Assembly: GCF_016125955.1 (NCBI RefSeq) | Contig: NZ_JADEVE010000336.1 | Coordinates: forward strand, 186,001-250,000 | Source: Acetomicrobium sp. S15 = DSM 107314 | GTDB lineage: Bacteria; Synergistota; Synergistia; Synergistales; Thermosynergistaceae | Reading direction: 5' to 3' | Length of the DNA stretch: 64,000 nt | Part shown: piece after piece, positions 37,698 to 46,713 of the stretch | Layout of the letters: each line of letters starts with the position of its first letter | Numbering within the stretch: the first letter of the stretch is position 1 | The notes under the pieces: model-generated | Told to the model about the DNA's origin: nothing | Database searches by the model: none | What the model saw: the letters and a program-made list of their open reading frames with translations, nothing else | Program-made: the position numbers and the translations under genes

Positions 37698-39116
37698 ATG
37701 TCGCTGTCTTTATACAATGACTTGACGCATCAAAAGGAAATTTTTACTCCGCTCGAAGAGCGGAAGGTGCGTTTTTACGTATGCGGTCCCACCGTCTACG
37801 ATTACATCCACGTGGGAAACGCCAGGCCGTTTATCTTGTTCGACATACTGAGGCGCCATATGGAAGACATGGGATACGAGGTGGTCTATGTACAGAACTT
37901 CACGGACATAGACGACAAGATGATAAACAAGGCGCGTAACTTAGGGATAAGCGTGGACGAGTTGGCAGAGCGCTTCATAACCGCTTATTTTGAGGACGCC
38001 GATGCGCTCGGCATACAGCGCGCCACAGCGCATCCAAGGGCCACGCATTATATCCCACAAATAATAAAACTCGTGGAGAGATTGATAGAAAGAGGGCATG
38101 CTTACGTAATCGACGGCGATGTATATTTTGATGTCTTGAGCTTCCCGGGATACGGAAGGCTGTCGAAGCAAAGCCTCGAAGAACTCCTCTCGGGAGCGCG
38201 CGTAGAAATTGACCCTAAGAAGAAACATCCGCTGGACTTCGCTCTGTGGAAGGCACAAAAACTGGGTGAGCCGGCTTGGAACAGCCCTTGGGGAATGGGT
38301 CGCCCGGGCTGGCACATAGAGTGCAGTGCCATGGCCATCAACATATTAGGAGAGACGATAGACATACACGCGGGCGGAAGCGATCTGCTCTTTCCTCACC
38401 ACGAAAACGAAATAGCGCAGGCCGAAGCGGCTACGGGGAAGACATTCGTCCGCTATTGGATACATAACGGCTATCTGCTCATAGAGGAAGAAAAAATGTC
38501 TAAATCGTTAGGAAATATAGTGTCCGTACGGGAAGCGATGAAGCTCTATTCGCCCATCGCCGTACGCCTGTTCATGCTCAGCGCTCATTACCGTTCGCCT
38601 TTGAACTTCAGCGGCGAAGCCTTAAACCATGCCGTAGGCGCCGCGGAGAGACTGCAAAACGGCTGGAAAGAGCTCTCTTTCGCTCTGCGGCACAGACCGA
38701 GAAAAAAAGAGAGAGATGACGCCTTGAGAGAGACTATAGAGGCAACAGAAGCGCGTTACGAGGAGGAGTTGAACGATGACTTCAACACCGCCGGTGCGTT
38801 GGGTGCGGCATTTGAGTGCGTGCGCGCTGTAAATACATATCTCGCTCAACATGAAGAAGTGGACGAAGAATCTCTGATGGAGGCTGAGCGTTTTTTGGCA
38901 CGCGTCGACCGGGTGATGGGGATAATAGGCATAGAGCGTTTAAACGACATCGATGATCTGATGACGAGCGAAATAGAAAGGCTCGTCTCCGAGAGAGAAA
39001 AGGCCCGCAAGGAAAAAGATTTCAAAAAAGCCGATGCAATCAGAGAGGAGCTGGCAAAAAAGGGAATAATCCTTGAGGATACACCACACGGCACGAGGTG
39101 GAGCAAGGCAATGTAG
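37698..39116 (+). CDS. cysS: Cysteinyl-tRNA synthetase
   Basis: 472 residues. HIGH-type motif HVGNARPF after CGPTVYDYI (first zinc cysteine), zinc ligands continued in WHIECSAMA and GGSDLLFPHHENE, and KMSKSLGN. The ATG at 37698 follows AAGGAGGT; an earlier GTG overlaps the ribosome-binding site. Monocistronic and divergent from uvrC. Confidence 0.97.
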   Translation: MSLSLYNDLTHQKEIFTPLEERKVRFYVCGPTVYDYIHVGNARPFILFDILRRHMEDMGYEVVYVQNFTDIDDKMINKARNLGISVDELAERFITAYFEDADALGIQRATAHPRATHYIPQIIKLVERLIERGHAYVIDGDVYFDVLSFPGYGRLSKQSLEELLSGARVEIDPKKKHPLDFALWKAQKLGEPAWNSPWGMGRPGWHIECSAMAINILGETIDIHAGGSDLLFPHHENEIAQAEAATGKTFVRYWIHNGYLLIEEEKMSKSLGNIVSVREAMKLYSPIAVRLFMLSAHYRSPLNFSGEALNHAVGAAERLQNGWKELSFALRHRPRKKERDDALRETIEATEARYEEELNDDFNTAGALGAAFECVRAVNTYLAQHEEVDEESLMEAERFLARVDRVMGIIGIERLNDIDDLMTSEIERLVSEREKARKEKDFKKADAIREELAKKGIILEDTPHGTRWSKAM

Positions 39117-39122
39117 CTCATA

Positions 39123-40268
39123 TCAAAGTGGAACGACGAGCGTGACGATCGTACCTCTCGATGGCGCGCTTTCGACAGAGATCTCTCCCCCCAAGATCTG
39201 CGCTCTGTCGAGCATGCTGCGCAAACCCCACGCCTCTTTCTCGGCGACATCAAGCGCTTTTCTAACGTCGAAGCCCACTCCGTCATCTACCACTTTGACT
39301 CGCAGGGCATCTTCGCCACCACTTACCATAATTTTTATCTCCTTAGCGCGCGCGTGCCTTGCAGCGTTGATCGTGGCTTCTTGTATAATATAAAACAAGT
39401 GTGCGAGCAGGATTTTTCTCAGCGAGGGCATCTTGCCCTCAAAAGATACCTTTACAGGAACGCCGTAGGTAACCTCGGTGCGGTGAGCGAGATTGCGTAT
39501 GGCACCCTCAAGCGTGTCTTCCGGTTCTAAGGTTTTTAGCCCTTGAATAAAGTTGCGCATGCTCGTCATTGTGCCCTGAAGTTGAGCCTTGGCCTCTTTC
39601 AGGCAACTTACGACTTCATCAAATTTTCCCTCGGCACAGAACCGATCTAATAGCTCCAAGGAGAGCAAAAGCGATGCACATTCCTGAATCGGACCATCGT
39701 GCAGATCTCTCGATAGACGGCGTCTCTCCCTCTCGATCAACTCAAGCGCTATTGCCAAAGCCCTAAAGTCCGCGCCCTCGAGCAAAGAAGAGATATCGTC
39801 CGCTTGAGAGAGGAGAAGCTGTAATGCGAGCTCTAGCTTATGAAGCATTTGGTCGCTCTGCTTCAGCGTCTCCTCGAGTCTTGCTATCTCGCGCTCGAGG
39901 TCATTTCTCCTTCGCCTCAGATGAGCCTCTCTCTCTTCGAGTCTTCCTTTTTGCTGAAGGAGGTATTCAGCCTCGTGATACGCCTGCCATTCGGCTGCTT
40001 CGTCCTTTGATTTCGTCGCTTCGACAAGACGACGCCTTGCAGCAGCATATGCCCTTTGCGTGGTCTCGTGTTCTGCTATTGTGACCTCCATCTTGCTTTG
40101 AATCTCTCCAAACTCCTGCCTTACGATCTTCAAGCGATCCACAGTGCCGCTTCTGATCTTTTGAACCTCGGCGCATCCCTCTTCAAGCGCTTGGGCCACC
40201 TTGTCCAATACCTCTTGCAGTTTGCCGAGGAAAGCACCTTTATCTTCGGCCATTTGACCCCCATCCAC
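39123..40268 (-). CDS. Soluble NarL-type sensor histidine kinase, orphan
   Basis: 381 residues with no transmembrane segment. The first ~180 residues are coiled coil. A HisKA_3 dimerisation domain has the phospho-acceptor His in RRLSRDLHDGPIQE, and the C-terminal HATPase has the N box (IIQEATINAARHA) and G box (VVDDGVGFDV). This layout resembles DegS-type cytoplasmic kinases. No response regulator is encoded in the window. It converges on cysS, separated by six bases. Confidence 0.9.
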   Translation of the reverse strand: MDGGQMAEDKGAFLGKLQEVLDKVAQALEEGCAEVQKIRSGTVDRLKIVRQEFGEIQSKMEVTIAEHETTQRAYAAARRRLVEATKSKDEAAEWQAYHEAEYLLQQKGRLEEREAHLRRRRNDLEREIARLEETLKQSDQMLHKLELALQLLLSQADDISSLLEGADFRALAIALELIERERRRLSRDLHDGPIQECASLLLSLELLDRFCAEGKFDEVVSCLKEAKAQLQGTMTSMRNFIQGLKTLEPEDTLEGAIRNLAHRTEVTYGVPVKVSFEGKMPSLRKILLAHLFYIIQEATINAARHARAKEIKIMVSGGEDALRVKVVDDGVGFDVRKALDVAEKEAWGLRSMLDRAQILGGEISVESAPSRGTIVTLVVPL

Positions 40269-40355
40269 ACCTCATGCTTGGACTATGCGATGTATTTCAT
40301 CTTACACCTTAAGAGTCAAAGTAGGTAGCTGTTATTATTATGTGGGGGGGCAGAC

Positions 40356-41096
40356 ATGATGACGAAGAGAGGAAAATCCTGGGTCGGAACCTCGGGGTGG
40401 TCGTATGTGCACTGGGTTGGGCCGTTTTATGCGCCTGAACTGCGACCCGGTGAGTTTCTCAAGTATTATGTGGAGCGCTTCAATACGGTCGAAATAAACA
40501 GCACCTTTTACAAGCTCCCGAAGGCGGAAACCGTGCGGCGCTGGCGCGCCTTGGCCCCATCCTGCTTTCTCTATGCGGTAAAAGCGAGTCGCCAGATAAC
40601 CCACGTCAAGAGGTTGATAGATCCTAAGGACACAATTCCACCCTTTCTGGAACGAGTGAGCTTGCTCAAAGAGAAACTCGGTCCTATACTCTTTCAGCTT
40701 CCTCCCAGCATGAAGCTCGATCCGGAAAGGCTCGGCACTTTTCTGGATAACTTGGATAGGTCCCACTTGTGGGCCTTTGAGCTGAGAAACAAGTCTTGGT
40801 TTGATGATCGCATCTTCGACCTCCTCAAGCGCCACAATGCAGCCATGTGCCTCTATGATTTTGAAGGCTTGCGTCCGCCTGAAGTCGTAACGGCCAATTT
40901 CATTTACATAAGGCTACACGGCCCCGCGGTGAGGTACAGAGGGTCATACTCACAGCAGTTCATAGAGTCATTGGCCAACAAGATATATCGCTGGACCAGC
41001 AACGGCTACGACATCTTCTGTTACTTCGACAACGACGAGGCTGGGTATGCTGCCATAAACGCCTTGCAGCTCTCCCAGCTCGTCATGAAACAGTAA
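40356..41096 (+). CDS. DUF72 (YecE-like) family protein
   Basis: 246 residues. TIM-barrel-like DUF72 protein of unknown function. Typical motifs are GTSGWSYVHWVGPFYAP, VEINSTFYKLP, ELRNKSW and YIRLHGP followed by YCYFDNDEAGYA-type residues. The start at 40356 is the first of two methionines. No ligand is known from the sequence. Confidence 0.9.
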   Translation: MMTKRGKSWVGTSGWSYVHWVGPFYAPELRPGEFLKYYVERFNTVEINSTFYKLPKAETVRRWRALAPSCFLYAVKASRQITHVKRLIDPKDTIPPFLERVSLLKEKLGPILFQLPPSMKLDPERLGTFLDNLDRSHLWAFELRNKSWFDDRIFDLLKRHNAAMCLYDFEGLRPPEVVTANFIYIRLHGPAVRYRGSYSQQFIESLANKIYRWTSNGYDIFCYFDNDEAGYAAINALQLSQLVMKQ

Positions 41097-41102
41097 TTTT
41101 TT

Positions 41103-42386
41103 CTACGCTTTGAAGCCCAACAGAGAAAGGGCGCCTATCGCCATTACTTTTGTGGCTTTGACGAGATGTTCTACTTCTACATATTCGTCGCTTTTATGAG
41201 CCAGGCTCAGAGGGCCAGGACCGTAGACTATACACTGATCTATGCCAGCTTTGTGGACCACGTATTTTTGGTCGTCGCTGCCAGGGCTTACGGAGAAATC
41301 TGGTTCCCTTCCCAATACTGTCTTGCCCGCTGCGAGAAAAGCCTTGACCACGCTCGTGTCGGTGGGAACGATGGTCGGCTCTGTCTCCATGATTTTGCTT
41401 ACCTCATACTGAAATGTGGGATCGCTTCCTTTGATCTCTTCCAGACAGGACAGGAGCTCCGCATATGAATTTGATACATCCTGCTCCGGCACAAGCCGCC
41501 AATCGAATTGGGCCGTGCACTCATCTGGCACTACATTCACCTTAGCGCCTCCATTGATCACCGTAACGGTCAAGCTGGATTGCCGCGCCTCGGGCGGCAT
41601 CACGGGATAGGCTGTATTTATGGCTTCTATTTTGGGCCTTATTTTTGCGTTAAACGCGTTTATTACAGTTACCATCTTTTCTATAGCGTTTATGCCCAAG
41701 ACCGGCATGCTCCCGTGGCACATCTTCCCTTTGGTCTTGACCTCAAACCAGAGCGTGCCGCGGTGGCCTATGCATATCTTGTCATAGTCCAAACACTCTG
41801 TAATGACGCAATAATCGCTCTTGTCCTTGGAAATGACCCCTTGCTCTACCAAGTACCCTACGCCGGCCTGGCCGCCGCTCTCCTCGTCTGGAGTCGCGCT
41901 CGATTCAACCGTTCCCAACAGGGATATGCCTTCTCTCCTTATCGCCTCTATCGCGAATACTTGTGCCGCTATACCCGACTTCTGGTCCGAGGCTCCTCGC
42001 CCATAAATCTTGCCATCTTTCACCACTCCGCCGAAGGGGTCGACGGTCCAATTGCCCCCCGCCGGAACTACATCGTAGTGACCGTTGAAATGGAGCAGAG
42101 GCTTTTCTTTTTCTCCCTTTATGCGCCCTACGACGTTTACCCTCGGGAGGCCGTTCCCATGAGGAGCCAGCTCATGAAGCCTTTCTGGTGGGACCTCCAC
42201 GTAATTGACTTCATGACCAAACTCGCGCATCTTTTCGCCTATGAGTTGAGCGCACTCCTTATAGTATCGACCGGGCGGGTTTTCTGTGGGCACTTTCACC
42301 ATATCGCTCAAAAAAGTCACAAGCTCATCTCTCATCTCATCGACTCTGCGAGATATCCTATCTACGATATTAGCGGGTACATCCAT
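41103..42386 (-). CDS. M20 family metallopeptidase (ArgE/DapE/CPG2-like)
   Basis: 427 residues. Di-metal hydrolase of the ArgE/DapE group. Metal-binding residues appear in FNGHYDVVPAG, GRGASDQKSGIA, the catalytic PDEESGG and ITECLD, and a dimerisation domain lies near 200-310. Its gene is divergent from an M42 aminopeptidase across a 120-bp gap. The natural substrate (acylated amino acid or dipeptide) cannot be told. Confidence 0.9.
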   Translation of the reverse strand: MDVPANIVDRISRRVDEMRDELVTFLSDMVKVPTENPPGRYYKECAQLIGEKMREFGHEVNYVEVPPERLHELAPHGNGLPRVNVVGRIKGEKEKPLLHFNGHYDVVPAGGNWTVDPFGGVVKDGKIYGRGASDQKSGIAAQVFAIEAIRREGISLLGTVESSATPDEESGGQAGVGYLVEQGVISKDKSDYCVITECLDYDKICIGHRGTLWFEVKTKGKMCHGSMPVLGINAIEKMVTVINAFNAKIRPKIEAINTAYPVMPPEARQSSLTVTVINGGAKVNVVPDECTAQFDWRLVPEQDVSNSYAELLSCLEEIKGSDPTFQYEVSKIMETEPTIVPTDTSVVKAFLAAGKTVLGREPDFSVSPGSDDQKYVVHKAGIDQCIVYGPGPLSLAHKSDEYVEVEHLVKATKVMAIGALSLLGFKA

Positions 42387-42514
42387 CAGTTGGGCCTCCT
42401 TCTTGAAATAATTTCTAAAGCGGCCAAAGTATCATACCCTATTTTGAGTCACTTTTGAAGATGACAAAAAGCATCTGCGGAATATGACCGGCACGCCTAA
42501 ATGCCTTTATGTTC

Positions 42515-42520
42515 TATAAT
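42515..42520 (+). promoter_or_regulatory. Possible -10 box of the M42 peptidase gene
   Basis: Perfect TATAAT within the M20/M42 divergent gap; no convincing -35. If used, translation must start downstream of it, which argues against the first ATG at 42509. Confidence 0.35.
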
Positions 42521-42568
42521 GGGACTTTACATAAAGGTGAGCACATCACGGTGAAGGGAAGTGTAAGC

Positions 42569-43594
42569 TTGATAAGCAAACTCCTTTTTGAGGCAGTACA
42601 GATTCCCGGCCCGTCCGGCCACGAAGGACGCGTAGCGGCGTGGATGGAGGTGAAACTGAGCCCCCATGTGGATGAGGTCTGGCGCGACGGAGCGGGCAAC
42701 GTCGTTGGGAAAAAGAAAGGCAAAAATTCCCAAAACAGCCTGATGCTCGCCGCTCATATGGACGAAGTCAGCCTCGTCGTAAGATCTGTAAGCGATGTCG
42801 TGCGCTTCGAGGTAGTCGGGTGGATAGATCCAAGGACGCTCCTCGGTTCGCCGGCCCTCATCCTTGCCAGGGGCGAAGACATTCCAGGCGTAATCCGCTC
42901 TACGAGCGCTCACCTTGCGGAAGCCGGAGGAGAAGTAGAGCTTTGGGTCGACGCGGGAAGCCGCACATCTGACGTGAGGATCGGCGATCCCATCGTGTTT
43001 GCCACAAATCCGAGATGGCTCAGCCCAGATGAGAGAATACTAGCGAGTCATGCCATAGATGACAGGATCGGTCTGTGCGTCCTCATCGAGGTGGCCAAAA
43101 AGCTGACGGAACAACCCGAGTACGACATATACTATGTAGCCACGGTCCAGGAGGAGGTCGGGGGGCATGGGGCAGTATTCGCCGCCGGAGAGATAAAACC
43201 CACCTGGGCTGTTGCAATAGACACGGCCTTCGCCTCCGACCCCGCTCTACCCGAAAACCCTCGTTTGGACTCTGGCCCAGTAGTGCGACGTTTTGTGATG
43301 TCTCAACCAAAAGGGCCGCTCTATCCGCCATCAGTTCTCTTTTCGAGCGCTCTCTTAGGCGATGCGATGATGGAAAGCGCTAGAAAGCAAAGTCTCCCCG
43401 TAAACGAGGACATAAACTGCCGCACATTCACAGATGCATGCCGAATCTTCGATGCCCACCCCGATATAGCTTGTTTGCCCTTCCTAATTCCGCGCCGTTA
43501 CTCTCATTCGCCATACGAGGTGGTGGATGTGCGCAACGCAGATATCACCGCACAAATCATCCTTGGTGCTTTACCGCTCATATTCGCCTCATAG
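42569..43594 (+). CDS. M42 family metalloaminopeptidase
   Basis: About 341 residues from the TTG at 42569 (GAAGGGAAG seven bases upstream); GTG at 42551 is an alternative. Tetrahedral aminopeptidase/endoglucanase-M type enzyme: metal ligands in AAHMDEV, SHAIDDRIG, catalytic QEEVGGHGA, AIDTAFASD and C-terminal YSHSPYEVVD. Cytoplasmic peptide breakdown, consistent with an amino-acid-using anaerobe. Confidence 0.92.
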   Translation: MISKLLFEAVQIPGPSGHEGRVAAWMEVKLSPHVDEVWRDGAGNVVGKKKGKNSQNSLMLAAHMDEVSLVVRSVSDVVRFEVVGWIDPRTLLGSPALILARGEDIPGVIRSTSAHLAEAGGEVELWVDAGSRTSDVRIGDPIVFATNPRWLSPDERILASHAIDDRIGLCVLIEVAKKLTEQPEYDIYYVATVQEEVGGHGAVFAAGEIKPTWAVAIDTAFASDPALPENPRLDSGPVVRRFVMSQPKGPLYPPSVLFSSALLGDAMMESARKQSLPVNEDINCRTFTDACRIFDAHPDIACLPFLIPRRYSHSPYEVVDVRNADITAQIILGALPLIFAS

Positions 43595-43738
43595 TCAGAG
43601 CGAGCCCTTGCCAAACGAAGACGGGCCTGTAATTAGAAACATTACCCTTTGTATTTTACCGAAAAAGCGCGGATTGGGTCGACAGGGGTCCTGGCATGTC
43701 TTTTGAAAAACTGAGTAAAAATTCGCGCCTCAAACCTA

Positions 43739-43766
43739 TTGTATTTCGTCCAAAGCCGAGTATAAT
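43739..43766 (+). promoter_or_regulatory. Promoter upstream of the ATP-grasp operon
   Basis: TTGTAT (43739-43744), a 16-bp spacer and perfect TATAAT (43761-43766). The expected start near 43773 gives an untranslated leader of about 250 nt. The stretch 43595-43738 holds nothing I can name. Confidence 0.6.
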
Positions 43767-43795
43767 CCGCAAATAAAAGACGTCGAATACAAACG

Positions 43796-43995
43796 ATCTT
43801 TCGACATTGCAAGCGAGAAAGCGCGTGGATTATGTGAGTGTGTGCCCCCTGACGGCTATGCGAATGATGCTTTGGGACCGCGATGCCGGTATCACAGGAA
43901 GGTCTTGTAGCGTGTCGAAAGATAAATGGAGGTGACGTGAATCGAAGGACTGGAATGGTAGACTTCCGGCCTTAGCTTCACTTCCCGCAAGGGAA
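43796..43995 (+). ncRNA. Putative structured 5' leader RNA
   Basis: A perfect 11-bp stem (43796-43806 with 43913-43923) encloses 106 nt. Downstream, a small GGAA/TTCC hairpin (near 43952-43966) and a TTCCC-GCAA-GGGAA hairpin with a GNRA tetraloop (43982-43995) precede the start codon at 44026. It matches no class I recognise. Confidence 0.4.
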
Positions 43996-44025
43996 TAACT
44001 CTTAATTTCGGGGGGCGTAGTTGTA

Positions 44026-45120
44026 ATGATGGAAAAGGAGGATCCTGGACCATCGCATGTAAATGAAAAAGCGGAAGTCAGAGTTATAGGCATCGCTTAT
44101 AATCTGCGGCGCTGCGCCGCTGGCGATGAACCTGACGACCGCTATGAAGAATATGATTGCATAGAGACAGTTAGGTCACTTAAAGACACAATAGAGGCAT
44201 TTGGGTTTAAAGTCGTTCTGCTGGAGCAGAACGACTTCTTCTTTGACGCCCTCAGGCAAACCAAGCCGGACTTCGTCGTAAACATTGCCGAAGGCTTGGG
44301 AGTCATGAGAGGGCGCGAATCGCAAGTGCCGGCAATTCTTGAAAGTCTTGGAATTCCCTATGCAGGCTCAGACTCCGTAGCTTGCGCCCTTGCGTTAGAC
44401 AAGTGGCTCACACATCATATGCTCGTATCTGCCGGGCTGCCGGTGCCGACGCTCTTCATGTTCTCTGAGGAGGGTGACCTCTGGACACACGGACAGATTT
44501 TTTTGCATCACAGGGAATATATAGTGAAACCACGTTGGGAAGGTTCGTCCAAGGGCATATTTGCCGATTCTGTAGTGAGGACTCACACCGAGCTCACCGA
44601 AAAGGTGAGGAGGATTTGGGAACGCTACAGGCAGCCGGCCATCGTCGAGGAATACCTTCCAGGAATCGAGATCACCGTCGGTGTGCTTGGCAATAGGCCA
44701 CCGCAAGTAATAGGCATGATGGCAGTCAACCCGGAACCCACCGACGATGGCCACAGCTTCTACACGCTTGAGCACAAGAGAAATTGGGAGCAAAAGGTCC
44801 ATTATGCGCCTCCTGAGACCTTGAGCGAAGAGATTCGCCTATCGATCTCAAGAGATGCCATAAGATGCTTTCAATTCTTAGAGCTCAAGGACATCGCACG
44901 CATAGATTTCAAGCTTGATAGGTGGGGCGTTCCTAAGATCATAGACGTAAATCCATTGCCAGGCCTTTCTGAAGTTTACAGCGATCTTCCGATCCTCTAT
45001 AGGCTCAGCGGTGGAAGGTACGAAGACCTCATACGAGGCTTCCTGAGTGAGTCTTTCGCTCGATATGGCCTGTCTTGGCCATATTTAGTCGAGGTGAAGG
45101 TCCCCTATGCCGAGTATTAA
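44026..45120 (+). CDS. D-Ala-D-Ala ligase-like ATP-grasp protein 1
   Basis: 364 residues. ATP-grasp ligase of the Ddl family: N-terminal domain with VVNIAEGL and GIPYAGSDSVACALALDKWLTHHML, ATP-binding YIVKPRWEGSSKGI, and metal-binding RIDFKLDRWGVPKIIDVNPLPGLS. It would join a carboxylate to an amine with ATP. The very close paralogue directly downstream and a GNAT suggest a dedicated pathway rather than peptidoglycan D-Ala-D-Ala synthesis. Start ATG at 44026 after GGGGGG. Confidence 0.85.
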   Translation: MMEKEDPGPSHVNEKAEVRVIGIAYNLRRCAAGDEPDDRYEEYDCIETVRSLKDTIEAFGFKVVLLEQNDFFFDALRQTKPDFVVNIAEGLGVMRGRESQVPAILESLGIPYAGSDSVACALALDKWLTHHMLVSAGLPVPTLFMFSEEGDLWTHGQIFLHHREYIVKPRWEGSSKGIFADSVVRTHTELTEKVRRIWERYRQPAIVEEYLPGIEITVGVLGNRPPQVIGMMAVNPEPTDDGHSFYTLEHKRNWEQKVHYAPPETLSEEIRLSISRDAIRCFQFLELKDIARIDFKLDRWGVPKIIDVNPLPGLSEVYSDLPILYRLSGGRYEDLIRGFLSESFARYGLSWPYLVEVKVPYAEY

Positions 45121-46198
45121 TGATCGTCGCATAGTCGTAGTCGTGGGGCGCGAAGAGACCGATAGGGAAGACGTTTTGGACGTCTTGCGATGTCGCAATT
45201 CGGTAATGGAAGCATTGGAAAAGTCGGGTTATGAAGCCATCCCTGCAGATATAACGAGGGAAGATTTTTGCTCATACGAAAGCTTGATGATGAAAATCTT
45301 ACAGTATGAGCCGGCATGTGTTTTTAACTTATTTGAGGGGTTTTCGAATTCGCCTTTCATGGAGGCGCAGTTCGCAGCTTTGCTCGAATCCCTGGGCATA
45401 CCATTTACAGGCAATGGATCTCGTGCACTGGCAAACTGCCTCGACAAGGCTATCGCTCGTGAGATGCTTCGCAGGGCTGGGCTTCCGATAGCGCCTGGAG
45501 TTTGTATCGCCTCTGAAAGGGATTTACACAAAGTCTCAAGATTGAGGTTTCCTCTCTTCTTGAAGCCACGCTTAGAAGATGGCAGCGTCGGCATAGATGG
45601 TGACTCCATCGTCTACGACAAAGTCGATCTTTGGCACCTGTTGAAAGAAAGACTGCAACTCTTCCCCCATGGCGTCATTGTGGAAGAATACCTCGACGGA
45701 CCTGAATACAGCGCTGCCCTCATGGGGGTGCAACCCTTTGAGTTTGTGGCGGCAGCGCGCGTGGAGTACAGGAAAGACCTTGGCACCAGCACATACCGCG
45801 GTTTCGATTCCAAATGGCGCCCTGAAAGTATCGATTATCAAAAGATCGTAACGGTCATAGAAAAAGGGATACAGCCGCAGCGTCGCAGGGAAATCGAGCA
45901 ACTATGCAGAAAAGCAGGTTCCGTCATGGGCTGTCAGGGGTATTTCAGGGTCGATCTGCGAGAAGGAGCGGATGGACTCTATATCCTTGAGGTCAATCCA
46001 AACCCGGATATCAACGTCGACAGCGGCTTTACAAAGGAGAGCGAACATAGAGGGTATGATTATAGTTCTATGGTAGCGAGACTTGTCGAAATGGCCATGA
46101 ATGGGAGGCTTGGATATGTCAAGCTACGCAAAGGATTTAGTAGCACAGTGCATCGATATAGCTCATCGGACGAATGCCTTCTCGGAAGCCGAAATTGA
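45107..46198 (+). CDS. D-Ala-D-Ala ligase-like ATP-grasp protein 2
   Basis: 363 residues, overlapping gene 1 by 14 bp. Same fold: VFNLFEGFSNSPFMEAQFAALLE, GIPFTGNGSRALANCLDKAIAREML, FLKPRLEDGSVGI, and YFRVDLREGADGLYILEVNPNPDINV. It differs from its neighbour by the substrate-facing loops. Its last 27 codons overlap the GNAT gene. Function beyond ATP-dependent ligation is unknown. Confidence 0.85.
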   Translation: MPSINDRRIVVVVGREETDREDVLDVLRCRNSVMEALEKSGYEAIPADITREDFCSYESLMMKILQYEPACVFNLFEGFSNSPFMEAQFAALLESLGIPFTGNGSRALANCLDKAIAREMLRRAGLPIAPGVCIASERDLHKVSRLRFPLFLKPRLEDGSVGIDGDSIVYDKVDLWHLLKERLQLFPHGVIVEEYLDGPEYSAALMGVQPFEFVAAARVEYRKDLGTSTYRGFDSKWRPESIDYQKIVTVIEKGIQPQRRREIEQLCRKAGSVMGCQGYFRVDLREGADGLYILEVNPNPDINVDSGFTKESEHRGYDYSSMVARLVEMAMNGRLGYVKLRKGFSSTVHRYSSSDECLLGSRN

Positions 46199-46589
46199 TG
46201 TTCTCGAGGAGGTTCTACGCGACTGGGCTGTTTCTAAGGGGAAAGAATATCGCTTGCGTCTCTTTTTCGACGATCAAAAGGTCGGCGGGTTTGTCATCTT
46301 TGGGATGACCCCCATGACGAAATACGCCTGGGATGTATATTGGATAGCTGTGGATCCGGAGTTGCAAGGCAAGGGTATCGGGAAATCGCTGATGGCGCAG
46401 GTGGAACGAGAAGCTGTTGGACAGGCAGGACAGGCGATCCTAAGGATTGAAACCTCAGGTAAGTCCACTTACACAAGACAGAGGTCATTTTATAAGTCTT
46501 GCGGTTTTGAAGAAAAGGGGCGAATTGAGGATTTCTATCAGCTCGGAGACGATTTGGTGATTTACGCAAAGAAGATCTCGCGCGCTTGA
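46116..46589 (+). CDS. GNAT family N-acetyltransferase
   Basis: 157 residues from the ATG at 46116 (GGGAGG upstream). Acetyl-CoA-binding motif A is visible as VDPELQGKGIGKSLMAQVE, and the fold is complete. Third gene of the ATP-grasp operon, so it may acetylate the product or precursor of the two ligases. It overlaps the preceding gene by 83 bp in another frame. Confidence 0.9.
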   Translation: MSSYAKDLVAQCIDIAHRTNAFSEAEIDVLEEVLRDWAVSKGKEYRLRLFFDDQKVGGFVIFGMTPMTKYAWDVYWIAVDPELQGKGIGKSLMAQVEREAVGQAGQAILRIETSGKSTYTRQRSFYKSCGFEEKGRIEDFYQLGDDLVIYAKKISRA

Positions 46590-46614
46590 CCTGAGGACCT
46601 CGTCCAGCTAAAAT
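46586..46614 (+). promoter_or_regulatory. Promoter of tRNA-Pro(GGG)
   Basis: TTGACC (46586-46591, overlapping the GNAT stop codon), a 17-bp spacer and TAAAAT (46609-46614), 14 bp before the tRNA 5' end. Confidence 0.7.
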
Positions 46615-46627
46615 ATACGCATAAGCG

Positions 46628-46706
46628 CGGGACGTGGCGCAGCCTGGCTTAGCGCACCTGCATGGGGCGCAGGTGGTCGGAGGTTCAAATCCTCTCGTCC
46701 CGACCA
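46628..46706 (+). tRNA. tRNA-Pro(GGG)
   Basis: 79-nt tRNA with acceptor CGGGACG/CGTCCCG, anticodon loop ATGGGGC (GGG) and encoded CCA. Second proline isoacceptor in the window. Confidence 0.95.
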
Positions 46707-46713
46707 GAAATCT

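Noticed and set aside
43670-43700. Minus-strand GCCAGGACCCCTGTC, loosely like a B12 box
   Set aside because: The rest of a cobalamin riboswitch is missing and no gene is placed to be controlled by it.
43873-43882. TGGGACCGCG, a match to the T-box core TGGNACC
   Set aside because: No specifier stem I, antiterminator or terminator fits around it, and the downstream genes are not typical T-box targets.
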